24,974 nucleotides of DNA from JBBSUQ01 sp038234235 (GTDB lineage Bacteria > Bacteroidota > Bacteroidia > Flavobacteriales_D > Crocinitomicaceae). The DNA lies in NCBI GenBank assembly GCA_038234235.1, contig JBBSUQ010000024.1, positions 1 through 24,974 on the forward strand, in the 5' to 3' direction. Numbering within the stretch: position 1 is the stretch's first letter; every line of letters starts with the position of its first letter. Under the pieces are notes generated by a model. The model worked only from the letters and a program-made list of their open reading frames with translations, ran no database searches and was not told where the DNA came from. The position numbers and the translations under genes are program-made. This document shows, piece after piece, positions 17,132-24,532 of the stretch.

Positions 17132-17139
17132 CAAATTTA
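17132..17139 (-). promoter_or_regulatory. Candidate -7 box for the lipocalin-like gene
   Basis: On the minus strand TAAATTTG (17139-17132) lies 8 bp before the start codon, so a transcript from it would be almost leaderless. No TTG is found at the usual distance. It is a weak candidate. Confidence 0.25.
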
Positions 17140-17157
17140 AGAATTTAATTTACTCAT

Positions 17158-17176
17158 CTTTCTAATTTAGAGAAAG
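17158..17176 (-). terminator. Weak hairpin after the M23 peptidase gene
   Basis: CTTTCT (17158-17163) and AGAAAG (17171-17176) form a 6-bp stem with a 7-nt loop, about 20 nt after the peptidase stop on the minus strand. There is no T-run behind it, so it is at best a poor terminator or a transcript-end stabiliser. Confidence 0.25.
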
Positions 17177-17195
17177 TTTGGCAAGCTAGATTTAC

Positions 17196-18179
17196 TTACT
17201 TAATTCGCAAATTCCTACCCGCTTGAATTACGGAAGTAGCCCGAATACCATTCAGCTTGCAAAGTGCACTCACCGAAGTATGATTTCTGGCCGCAATAGC
17301 CGATAGTGTATCACCTGAACGAACTTTATAATACTTTTTGGCCGACGCACTAGTAGCTACAGCAATTGCAGTTATAGTCTCGCCATGTTCTTGGCTATCG
17401 GTAGGTTTAGCACCTGGACGGAAAAGAGAGCTAGTGACAAATAGATTTTCGTCTTTTAATTTTTGTTTGTCAAAGTCAATTAATTCTTCAGGATTCATCG
17501 GTGCATCGTAAAATCTTACTTCAAAATGCAAATGCGATCCAAAAGAATGTCCTGTATTGCCGCCAAGACCAATTGGCTCACCTGCCTTAACTTCTTGATT
17601 TGGAGCAACCAAATGGGCACTTAAATGGGCGTAAAATGTTTCTAAACCATTTGGATGACGAATGATGACAAGATTACCAAAGCCACCTTCATTAAACTTT
17701 GCATAGCGCACTTTACCTCCCCAAGTTGCTCGAACGGTATCTCCTGTTTCTAAATTAATATCAATTCCATTGTGGTATCTTCCCTTTCTAAATCCATATC
17801 TTGATGTAACAACACCATCAAATGGCATGTGAAAATCGCCTACAGCATCATGCGTTGTGCACAACCACAAAGTATCTTTAAGTTTGCTCAGGTCATTTTT
17901 AAGATCACTTGTGTAACACATGTCATTGTCCCAAGATTGGAAAAAATCTAAATCAGGATTTGAATTCATGTATTCAAACACTTTGTCGTTCATAATACCA
18001 TCAAATTCTTTGTCTTCTAGATACTCCCAAGTTCTATTGGCATAAACCAGCATTGTTCCTTGAGGAGTCATTATTGTGTCAATTGCAATTTGGGCAGAAA
18101 TAGAATTAGCATATAAAAAAGTGCTAAATAAAACAATAGAAAGCGTTTGAAACTTTGAAAATAAGAAGTTCATATTCAT
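17196..18179 (-). CDS. Exported M23 family metallopeptidase with C-terminal LysM domain
   Basis: A 327-residue peptidoglycan hydrolase of the LytM/MepM type, probably acting in the periplasm on cross-links. Residues 1-29 form a signal peptide ending SISAQ. The M23 domain spans about 112-230 with H136 and D140 (YHNGIDI), H185 (FYAHLSAHL) and H216/H218 (GSHLHFEVRF): zinc ligands H136, D140 and H218, with H185 and H216 as catalytic histidines. All are present, so it should be active. The C-terminal LysM domain (284-327, YKVRSGDTLSAIAARNH) binds peptidoglycan. This order (M23 first, LysM last) is the reverse of many cell-wall hydrolases but is seen in Bacteroidota. A second ATG two codons in is an alternative start. 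The gene has a well-matched promoter and a hairpin in its leader. Confidence 0.93.
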   Translation of the reverse strand: MNMNFLFSKFQTLSIVLFSTFLYANSISAQIAIDTIMTPQGTMLVYANRTWEYLEDKEFDGIMNDKVFEYMNSNPDLDFFQSWDNDMCYTSDLKNDLSKLKDTLWLCTTHDAVGDFHMPFDGVVTSRYGFRKGRYHNGIDINLETGDTVRATWGGKVRYAKFNEGGFGNLVIIRHPNGLETFYAHLSAHLVAPNQEVKAGEPIGLGGNTGHSFGSHLHFEVRFYDAPMNPEELIDFDKQKLKDENLFVTSSLFRPGAKPTDSQEHGETITAIAVATSASAKKYYKVRSGDTLSAIAARNHTSVSALCKLNGIRATSVIQAGRNLRIK

Positions 18180-18191
18180 TTTTTTTGTTTC

Positions 18192-18208
18192 GACAATGGA
18201 GAATTGTC
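18192..18208 (-). other. Leader hairpin just before the M23 peptidase start
   Basis: GACAAT (18192-18197) and ATTGTC (18203-18208) are perfect 6-bp inverted arms around a 5-nt loop. The hairpin lies in the predicted mRNA leader, 12 nt before the ATG, followed by an A-rich stretch. It could affect mRNA stability or translation; no function is shown. Confidence 0.45.
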
Positions 18209-18223
18209 AAATGGGTTCGTCGC

Positions 18224-18253
18224 CAAAATTATAATAATATTTGTTAAATGCAA
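18224..18253 (-). promoter_or_regulatory. Promoter of the M23/LysM peptidase gene
   Basis: On the minus strand TTG (18253-18251), a 19-nt spacer and TAATTTTG (18231-18224) match the Bacteroidota consensus. The expected start near 18217 gives a leader of about 38 nt that contains the 18192-18208 hairpin. Confidence 0.6.
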
Positions 18254-18444
18254 GTAAATTGTGGGTTAGAAATTTGTTAAAACTAAAATTTGTTTCAAAT
18301 AGTTTTCCGAATTGAAGTTGTTTTTCAAATAATCAATCTATCTAAAAAAGGCAAATTGATTATTTTTTAATTTTATATATACAATTTTAATGATAAATTT
18401 AAGAATTTTTATTACTTTAGCGGCTTACGACTAAAAATTATAAT

Positions 18445-18972
18445 ATGAAAAAAAAATACCTTAATCATCCTTGTCCAGTTTGCAAAGGAAGAGTTTATGC
18501 TTTAAGAATTACTAGAATTTATTGTGGCGATGATTGCAAAGCCAAACACCATCGGAATGCCAGAAATCAAATTCAAGATCGAGTTGAATATGAATATTTA
18601 ATGGATAGAGAATATCTCCAACTTTTTTCAAGAAACTTGTATGTCTTTGAATCGGTACTTGGACCCAATTACAATTCAATGAGTGTCAACATCGGTGAAT
18701 TTAGAAGTCACAAATTTCAATTAACAGAATGTTCTTATAAAACTATGGTTGATAATAAAGAAGTTTATTATTTAAGTAATTACAAGTATTGGACAGAAGG
18801 AGAAATTTTGCATGTCGAGCGCACATCACCTAGTCCGAAATACAATGACAGTGTTGTTGGAAGATGGCTTTTGTGCTATCCCGAACTTGGAGATAGAGCT
18901 GGGTTTAGTAAAGGGGAATTGGAAGTTTTGAAAAATCGGGTTTTGGAACTTGGGATGGTTTGGAGAGAATAA
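18445..18972 (+). CDS. Zinc-ribbon protein of unknown function
   Basis: A 175-residue basic cytoplasmic protein. Its N-terminus has four cysteines in the spacing CPVC (10, 13) ... YCGDDC (27, 31), followed by KAKHHRNARNQ, which suggests a small zinc ribbon with a basic helix that could bind nucleic acid. The remaining 130 residues have no motif I recognise. It stands alone: 265 bp from the divergent peptidase gene and followed by a long AT-rich spacer. TACTTTAG at 18413-18420, one mismatch from TAnnTTTG, is a possible -7 box. It is a probable real gene because it fills an otherwise empty stretch and has an ordered cysteine motif. Confidence 0.72.
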   Translation: MKKKYLNHPCPVCKGRVYALRITRIYCGDDCKAKHHRNARNQIQDRVEYEYLMDREYLQLFSRNLYVFESVLGPNYNSMSVNIGEFRSHKFQLTECSYKTMVDNKEVYYLSNYKYWTEGEILHVERTSPSPKYNDSVVGRWLLCYPELGDRAGFSKGELEVLKNRVLELGMVWRE

Positions 18973-19449
18973 AAGTTACGGTAAAAAATATTGACTAACA
19001 GTTGATTAACAGAATTTAAATTGAATTAAAAAATTAGTTTTAACCGCTAAAATTCAAAATTATTCTCCCCAACTAAAAAAAAATATCAAATTACCCGAAA
19101 ATATTCGAAAATTTACCTTCAAAAAAAGTAAGTTTCCATAAATTTCAAACAAATAAATGCTTCACAATTTTGCATTCAGCCCAAGTTATGCCTAATTTTT
19201 ACAACTCACTTAAGCACATATAAAATTGTAGACCAGCATTTTAAAACATCATTCTCGACAAATAAAAGTATTTGATCATTTTCCATCTCTGAAAAGATAC
19301 AATTTGAAAAGTGTAAAAGTAATTAAGACAAATGTCGTTTTCAACAAAATATAAATGAGAGCACAATTTGTCCAAGTTAAAAACAAATCATGCCCCCATT
19401 TACGCTATAAAAACTACGTTTTGAAGTTATTTAAATATTATACAACTTT
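18973..19449. other. 477-bp AT-rich convergent spacer with no gene found
   Basis: This stretch lies between the 3' ends of the zinc-ribbon gene and the OmpA-like gene. It is very AT-rich. I found no convincing gene, tandem repeat, tRNA or strong terminator; the hairpins seen are short (for example AATGC/GCATT around 19156-19175) and lack a T-run. One 32-codon frame (19355-19453, plus) overlaps the OmpA-like stop and has no supporting feature. Confidence 0.7.
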
Positions 19450-21552
19450 TTAAAGTATAGCTATCTCCACTCTCCTGTTATACTGCTGACCTTCTTCCGT
19501 ATCATTACTTGCAGCAGGTTTTGATTCGCCATAACCTTTTGCTGTCAATCTGCTTTTATCTATTCCTTTTGAAAGCAAGTAAGCTCTAACAGATTCAGAT
19601 CTTGATTGAGATAGTTTCTGATTGTAATCATCGCTCCCTTTGTCATCAGTGTGGCCACCAACTTCAATTCGCATTTCGGCATTTTCTTTCATGATTGTCA
19701 CCAATCTGTCAAGTTCGGCATAAGAATCTGTTGTTAATGTTGCTTTATCGTAATCAAAAAAGATATTGTTCAACCTCACAACCTGACCTTTCTCAATGGG
19801 TACCAAATATAATTTCACTTCTTTTTTAGCGAAACTTTCCAATTTTGTTAAATCTATATTTTCTGAAACAGGTATAAATCCATTTGCTTCAGCTCTAAAA
19901 CCATAATTACCGCCTTTTGGTAAAGCCAATTTAAAACCATCTTCTTTGGTTGAAAATGCAACTCCTAGCTTTTTAGCAGAACTTAAATCTTCATAAACTA
20001 TATCTGCATTTATAAGTTCACCTGTTTTTTTATTGTAAGTTTTACCAGAAATCATAGTAACGGGATCTGGTCTGTTACTTTCTCCAATTTTTATTCTATA
20101 TAAATCTGTTCCACCAAGACTGTTGTCGTTGTTTGCAACCATGTACGCATAATCTCCTTGAGCTGAAAGATTGTAATAGGCATCCCAATCTGGTCCGTTA
20201 ATTTCTGGTCCAAGATTTTCAGGTTCAGACCAACTTGTCCAACTATCATCTAATCTTTTTGTAACATAAATATCACATGAGCCATAACCTTGCAATCCAT
20301 CTGAGGTGAAATACAAAGTTCGACCGTCAGGTGCCAAAAATGGTGCGAATTCTGATGCATACGTATTTATTCTTGAACCAAGATTTTTCGGTGTACTCCA
20401 TTTGCCATCGTCTTGTAAATCGCTAACATACAAATCTGTATCGCCATAACCACCTGACTTTTCAATACTCATAAATAGATGCAGACCATCATTAGAAAGG
20501 AAAAAAGTTACATATTTATTATCATTAGAATAGCCGATAATTTCTTGCTTTTCAGGCAAACTCCAAACACCATTTCTTTTAATGGAAACAGAAACTCCAG
20601 CGCCTTTGGACGATCCATCCGCATTATAGGTATTGCCGAGCAAAGCTGTATTGCCATCAGGCGAAATTGAAATTAAGAAATTGTGCCCCTTGTTGTTCCA
20701 AGCACTGTTGTTTCTTTCTGCTTTACTCCAAGTATTGTTATCAGGATTTAAAGTTGATGAGAATATATCACTTTTATCAGTACCTCCTAAATTAGTCGGA
20801 TTACCTTCATGTGCGAAATAAAGTGCATTGCCATCAGGAGAAATTAATGGAGATTTTTCTGTATATTTTGAATTAACATTTGCTCCCATATTTTCTAACA
20901 CAAATCCATTTTTAGGATTGGCAACGAGGTTCAAGACTTGTTTTTTTCTTTTAATTTTTATGTAGTCAACTTCTGCAGTCATATCGGTAGAGGTCATGAC
21001 ACCAATATAAGTTCCCACGTATTTAATATCCGTAGTAGAAGCTACTTCTTTATCGTTTACATAATATTTAATTCCTTTGCTGTCTTTATCAATTCTCAAT
21101 ATATTATATTCTCCAATTGGATTTATTGTTTTTTTCTTTTGCTCTGTCCAATCTAAATATACTTTTTTCACATCTGCTTTATATCCCTTCACTGTAACAA
21201 ACTTATTAGTAGAAACATTGAAATAGTAATAATCATCTGTAGTTTCATAACCCCAGCAAATGCCATAACCATAATCTTGCGCTCCGCCGGTTTGTCGCAT
21301 TTTTATTTCTATTGAATAGTCATTGTTATTATCAATTGGCAAGTAGCTTTTAAATATGTAAGTTGATTTGCCGGTAGAGCTAAGTTTATACATGCCATCT
21401 TCTACCTTGGAAACTGCATCTCCACTTGATATTAACCAATTTCTAGAATTGTCGTTAAAATCTTCCATGATTGTCTCATATTCTTGAGCCATTATAATAT
21501 TAACAGGAAGATTAATAATTGCTGCAATAATTAAAAAAAGAAAGTATCTCAT
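19450..21552 (-). CDS. OmpA family envelope protein with LamG-like, PD40 and carboxypeptidase-regulatory-like domains
   Basis: A 700-residue exported protein. Residues 1-22 form a signal peptide ending IIMAQ. About 25-205 look like a concanavalin/LamG-type beta-sandwich (DFNDNSRNWLIS ... YYVNDKEVAS ... YIGVMTS). About 235-490 hold WD40-like PD40 blades, marked by SPDG at 238 and 297, SNDG at 353, APDG at 407 and a degenerate fifth blade near 463. About 499-570 resemble a carboxypeptidase-regulatory-like beta domain (ISGKTYNKKTGELINADI). The end (590-700) is an OmpA C-terminal domain with FFDYDKATL, GHTDDKGS and LSQSRSESVRAYL, whose Asp and Arg residues bind peptidoglycan in the family. It probably anchors an outer-membrane or periplasmic structure to the cell wall. 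T9SS PorE proteins combine PD40, a carboxypeptidase-like domain and OmpA, but are lipoproteins with TPRs; this one lacks both. Confidence 0.85.
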   Translation of the reverse strand: MRYFLFLIIAAIINLPVNIIMAQEYETIMEDFNDNSRNWLISSGDAVSKVEDGMYKLSSTGKSTYIFKSYLPIDNNNDYSIEIKMRQTGGAQDYGYGICWGYETTDDYYYFNVSTNKFVTVKGYKADVKKVYLDWTEQKKKTINPIGEYNILRIDKDSKGIKYYVNDKEVASTTDIKYVGTYIGVMTSTDMTAEVDYIKIKRKKQVLNLVANPKNGFVLENMGANVNSKYTEKSPLISPDGNALYFAHEGNPTNLGGTDKSDIFSSTLNPDNNTWSKAERNNSAWNNKGHNFLISISPDGNTALLGNTYNADGSSKGAGVSVSIKRNGVWSLPEKQEIIGYSNDNKYVTFFLSNDGLHLFMSIEKSGGYGDTDLYVSDLQDDGKWSTPKNLGSRINTYASEFAPFLAPDGRTLYFTSDGLQGYGSCDIYVTKRLDDSWTSWSEPENLGPEINGPDWDAYYNLSAQGDYAYMVANNDNSLGGTDLYRIKIGESNRPDPVTMISGKTYNKKTGELINADIVYEDLSSAKKLGVAFSTKEDGFKLALPKGGNYGFRAEANGFIPVSENIDLTKLESFAKKEVKLYLVPIEKGQVVRLNNIFFDYDKATLTTDSYAELDRLVTIMKENAEMRIEVGGHTDDKGSDDYNQKLSQSRSESVRAYLLSKGIDKSRLTAKGYGESKPAASNDTEEGQQYNRRVEIAIL

Positions 21553-21570
21553 AGTTTTTAAATTTTTTTA

Positions 21571-21578
21571 CAAATATA
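21571..21578 (-). promoter_or_regulatory. Candidate -7 box for the OmpA-like gene
   Basis: TATATTTG on the minus strand (21578-21571) would start a transcript near 21564, about 12 nt before the start codon. No TTG is at the preferred distance. A terminator for the upstream gcvT gene lies 75-100 bp further upstream, so a promoter is expected here. Confidence 0.45.
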
Positions 21579-21644
21579 CTTTATAGAAGTACCATTTAAC
21601 TATAAGGCAATTGACGTATTTTTAAAATAAATTTCAATTTAATA

Positions 21645-21677
21645 ATAAACAAAAAGCCCCAATTTTCATTGAGGCTT
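21645..21677 (-). terminator. Intrinsic terminator of gcvT
   Basis: Read on the minus strand, AAGCCTCAA (21677-21669), loop TGAAAA and TTGGGGCTT (21662-21654) form a 9-bp stem with one G-U pair, followed by TTTGTTTA. It lies 37 bp after the gcvT stop. Confidence 0.8.
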
Positions 21678-21713
21678 CCAATTTTTAAAAGTGTAATTTA
21701 TTTGTTTTTCGGC

Positions 21714-22802
21714 CTATTTTTCTGCTTTATAAAATGGCAATTTAACCACTTGTGCCTTCACTCCTTTATCTCGAATGTTAATGTAAATCTCCGAATCTGG
21801 TGTTGTAAGTTCAGTTTTTACATATCCCATACCAATTGCTTTTTTAGTACTCGGACTCATTGTTCCACTCGTTACCCTTCCTATTTTATTGCCGTCAGCA
21901 TCCATTATTTCATAATCATGTCTTGGTATTCCTTTATCAATCATTTCAAATGCAACTAATTTTTGTTTTACACCTTCTTCTTTCTCTTTTTTCAGTTTAT
22001 CGTCGTCTGTAAATTCTTTGGTAAATTTAGTAATCCAACCCAAACCTGCTTCTATTGGAGAAGTGGTATCATCAATATCATTTCCATAAAGACAAAATCC
22101 CATTTCTAAACGCAAAGTATCTCTTGCTGCCAAACCAATTGGTTTAATTCCGAAAGGTTCTCCCGCTTCAAAAACTTTTTTCCAAATTTGTTCTGATTCC
22201 TCATTTTTACAGTAAATTTCAAATCCGCCACTTCCTGTATATCCTGTTGCTGAAATTATTACATGTTCTACTCCTGCAAAATCGGCAACTTCGAAATGAT
22301 AATATTTTATGGCGCTCAAGTCTATTGACGTTAAACTTTGCATTGCTTCTACCGCCTTTGGACCTTGAATTGCCAGTAAAGAATAATTATCTGACAAATT
22401 TTTCATCTCTACTTCTTTGGAATTGTGTTTTGAAATCCAATCCCAATCTTTATCAATATTAGAAGCATTTACAACTAAAAGATATTGTTCTTCTTTAATC
22501 TTGTAAATTATCAAATCGTCTACAATTCCACCCTTACCATTTGGCAAACAGCTGTATTGTGCACGACCGATAGTTAAAGTGGAAGCATCATTTGTTGTAA
22601 CTCTTTGTATTAAATCAAGTGCATTGGGTCCGCTTAATAAAAATTCGCCCATGTGAGAAACATCAAAAACACCCACAGCATTGCGCACAGTTTCGTGTTC
22701 TGCGTTCACTCCTTCATATTGCACTGGCATGTTGTAGCCAGCAAAAGGCACCATTTTAGCTCCGGCGGCTATGTGCAAATCATTTAATGTTGTATTCTTC
22801 AT
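21714..22802 (-). CDS. gcvT: Aminomethyltransferase, glycine cleavage system T protein
   Basis: Transfers the methylene group from the aminomethyl-lipoyl H protein to tetrahydrofolate and releases ammonia. From the ATG at 22802 the protein has 362 residues, normal for the family. Motifs: AAGAKMVPFAGYNMPVQYEG near the start, VGVFDVSHMGEF, GKGGIVDDLIIYK with the conserved catalytic/folate Asp (D96), YTGSGGFEIYC, PIGLAARDTLRLEMGF and the C-terminal beta-barrel with GRVTSGTMSPSTKKAIGMGYV. The frame stays open to a TTG at 22829, but that TTG lies in a promoter-like box and the added nine residues are not family sequence, so 22802 is chosen. The other glycine cleavage genes (gcvH, gcvP) are not adjacent. 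It is divergent from the ornithine aminotransferase gene. Confidence 0.97.
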   Translation of the reverse strand: MKNTTLNDLHIAAGAKMVPFAGYNMPVQYEGVNAEHETVRNAVGVFDVSHMGEFLLSGPNALDLIQRVTTNDASTLTIGRAQYSCLPNGKGGIVDDLIIYKIKEEQYLLVVNASNIDKDWDWISKHNSKEVEMKNLSDNYSLLAIQGPKAVEAMQSLTSIDLSAIKYYHFEVADFAGVEHVIISATGYTGSGGFEIYCKNEESEQIWKKVFEAGEPFGIKPIGLAARDTLRLEMGFCLYGNDIDDTTSPIEAGLGWITKFTKEFTDDDKLKKEKEEGVKQKLVAFEMIDKGIPRHDYEIMDADGNKIGRVTSGTMSPSTKKAIGMGYVKTELTTPDSEIYINIRDKGVKAQVVKLPFYKAEK

Positions 22803-22826
22803 GTTGGAATTTAAATTTTCTGAATA

Positions 22827-22834
22827 CAAAAATA
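22827..22834 (-). promoter_or_regulatory. Candidate -7 box for gcvT
   Basis: TATTTTTG on the minus strand (22834-22827) would start a transcript near 22820, about 18 nt before the ATG at 22802. No TTG sits at the ideal distance upstream. Confidence 0.45.
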
Positions 22835-22928
22835 ATCTTTCTAATGAATTTTAGATGATTCTGACGGATTCTAACTCATTTCTGTCGAAAATATAGGTTT
22901 GTTTCCTTAAAATTTCACCTTGTTTGCT

Positions 22929-22936
22929 TACCTTTG
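22929..22936 (+). promoter_or_regulatory. Candidate -7 box for the ornithine aminotransferase gene
   Basis: TACCTTTG at 22929-22936 fits TAnnTTTG exactly and would give a leader of about 60 nt. A second exact box, TAATTTTG at 22988-22995, is so close to the gene that its transcript would begin near the first ATG (23002). I cannot tell which is used. Confidence 0.4.
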
Positions 22937-23001
22937 ATTTCCCAAAATTTCATAATTACAATTAATACATAAGAAATTTTGGAAATTTAATTTTGAAAAG
23001 C

Positions 23002-24273
23002 ATGGAAACGATGGAAAATACAAATATCTCTCAAAAGATCTCAAATAACTTTAGCGGACAAGATTTAATGAATTTAGAGAATGAATATGGAGCGCACAAT
23101 TACCATCCGTTACCAGTAGTTTTAGCCAGAGGAGAAGGTGTTTATGTTTGGGACGTTGATGGCAAAAGATATTTTGATTTTCTTTCCGCCTATTCTGCCG
23201 TTAACCAAGGTCATTGCCATCCACATATTATAAATGCCTTAATAGAACAGGCAAAAACACTTACCTTAACTTCCCGTGCGTTTTACAACGACAGTTTGGG
23301 GAAATATGAGCAATTCATTACTTCTTTCTTCGGATACGATAAAGTTTTACCGATGAATACGGGTGCTGAAGCTGTAGAAACTGCCATAAAAATTGCTAGA
23401 AAATGGGGTTATGAGAAAAAAGGAGTTGCCGAAAACCAAGCCAAAATAATAGTTTGCGAAAACAATTTTCATGGCCGCACAACAACAATAATATCTTTTT
23501 CTAGTGACCCAGATTCTCGAAAAAATTTCGGACCCTATACTGCTGGTTTTTCAATAGTACCTTACAACAATATTGCGGCACTTGAGCTCGCATTAAGACA
23601 AGAAAACGTAATAGGATTTTTAGTAGAACCAATACAAGGCGAAGCTGGGGTTTTTGTTCCAGATGCAGGCTATTTATCAAAAGCAAAAGAAATTTGTGAG
23701 CAAAATAACGTATTGTTTATTGCCGATGAAGTACAGACGGGCGTTGCAAGAACTGGTAAACTTTTAGCCGTAGATCACGAAAATGTAAAACCAGATATTT
23801 TAATATTAGGAAAAGCACTTTCGGGAGGTGTTTATCCAGTATCGGCAGTTTTGGCGAGCAATGAAATAATGAATGTTATTAAACCCGGACAGCACGGCAG
23901 CACATTTGGAGGAAATCCGTTGGCAGCAAAAGTCGCGATTGCTGCATTAGAAGTGATAAGAGATGAAAACCTAGCAGAAAATGCCGAAAAACTCGGGCAT
24001 TTATTTCGTGCAGAAATGCAAAAAATAGTAGATTCTACAGATCTTATAGTAAAAGTAAGAGGAAAAGGCTTGTTAAATGCAATAATCGTCAACGACACTA
24101 CCGACAGTACAACCGCATGGGATTTATGCATGAAGTTAAAAGAAAATGGCCTCTTAGCAAAACCCACCCACGGCAACATCATAAGATTTGCTCCACCATT
24201 GGTAATGAACGAGGAACAATTGATGCAATGCGTAGGGATAATTCGCAAGACGGTTGAGGAGTTTGGGAGGTAA
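23002..24273 (+). CDS. rocD: Ornithine aminotransferase (PLP-dependent, class III)
   Basis: Converts ornithine and 2-oxoglutarate to glutamate-5-semialdehyde and glutamate, linking arginine and proline metabolism. From 23002 the protein has 423 residues; an ATG at 23011 is equally good. Motifs of the class III aminotransferases: FDFLSAYSAVNQGHCHP, MNTGAEAVETAIKIARKWGY, NNFHGRTTTIISFSSDP, EPIQGEAGV, FIADEVQTGVARTGK, LGKALSGG with the PLP lysine (K271), and GSTFGGNPLAAKVA. The conserved YSAVNQGHCHP segment favours ornithine aminotransferase over acetylornithine or 4-aminobutyrate aminotransferases. The frame is open to a TTG at 22993, but that codon lies in a promoter-like box, so it is not taken as the start. 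Confidence 0.95.
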   Translation: METMENTNISQKISNNFSGQDLMNLENEYGAHNYHPLPVVLARGEGVYVWDVDGKRYFDFLSAYSAVNQGHCHPHIINALIEQAKTLTLTSRAFYNDSLGKYEQFITSFFGYDKVLPMNTGAEAVETAIKIARKWGYEKKGVAENQAKIIVCENNFHGRTTTIISFSSDPDSRKNFGPYTAGFSIVPYNNIAALELALRQENVIGFLVEPIQGEAGVFVPDAGYLSKAKEICEQNNVLFIADEVQTGVARTGKLLAVDHENVKPDILILGKALSGGVYPVSAVLASNEIMNVIKPGQHGSTFGGNPLAAKVAIAALEVIRDENLAENAEKLGHLFRAEMQKIVDSTDLIVKVRGKGLLNAIIVNDTTDSTTAWDLCMKLKENGLLAKPTHGNIIRFAPPLVMNEEQLMQCVGIIRKTVEEFGR

Positions 24274-24386
24274 TTGGATATAAACTACTTTAAAGAAAAA
24301 TCCTAATCTTCGTATTATAATAAAACCAGCCTACATTGCCAAATGTTAATTTCACAATTAAAAATATCCAATTTCTAATATTTTTG

Positions 24387-24405
24387 TCTGCAATCGAGAT
24401 GCAGA
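24387..24405 (+). terminator. Weak candidate terminator after the aminotransferase gene
   Basis: TCTGCA (24387-24392) and TGCAGA (24400-24405) form a 6-bp stem with a 7-nt loop, followed by AAATTTTAATTTG rather than a pure T-run. It lies 114 bp after the rocD stop. Confidence 0.3.
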
Positions 24406-24471
24406 AAATTTTAATTTGATAATAATTTCAATCCTGCCATCTTACCCTCGTAAACCTCCCTGTTTTTATCA

Positions 24472-24491
24472 AACTTCGGTATACCGAAGTT
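24472..24491. other. Perfect 20-bp palindrome
   Basis: AACTTCGGTA followed directly by its reverse complement TACCGAAGTT. As RNA it would fold as an 8-bp stem with a TATA loop from either strand. It lies in the convergent spacer between rocD and the next gene, 42 bp beyond the latter's stop. No T-run follows on either side, so it is not a standard terminator. Confidence 0.9.
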
Positions 24492-24532
24492 AGAATGATA
24501 GAATTTCAGTGGGAGTTGCTGGGGAACATTAC

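Noticed and set aside
19355..19453. 32-codon plus-strand frame in the convergent spacer
   Set aside because: Very short, no ribosome-binding or promoter signal, overlaps the OmpA-like stop, no recognisable motif.
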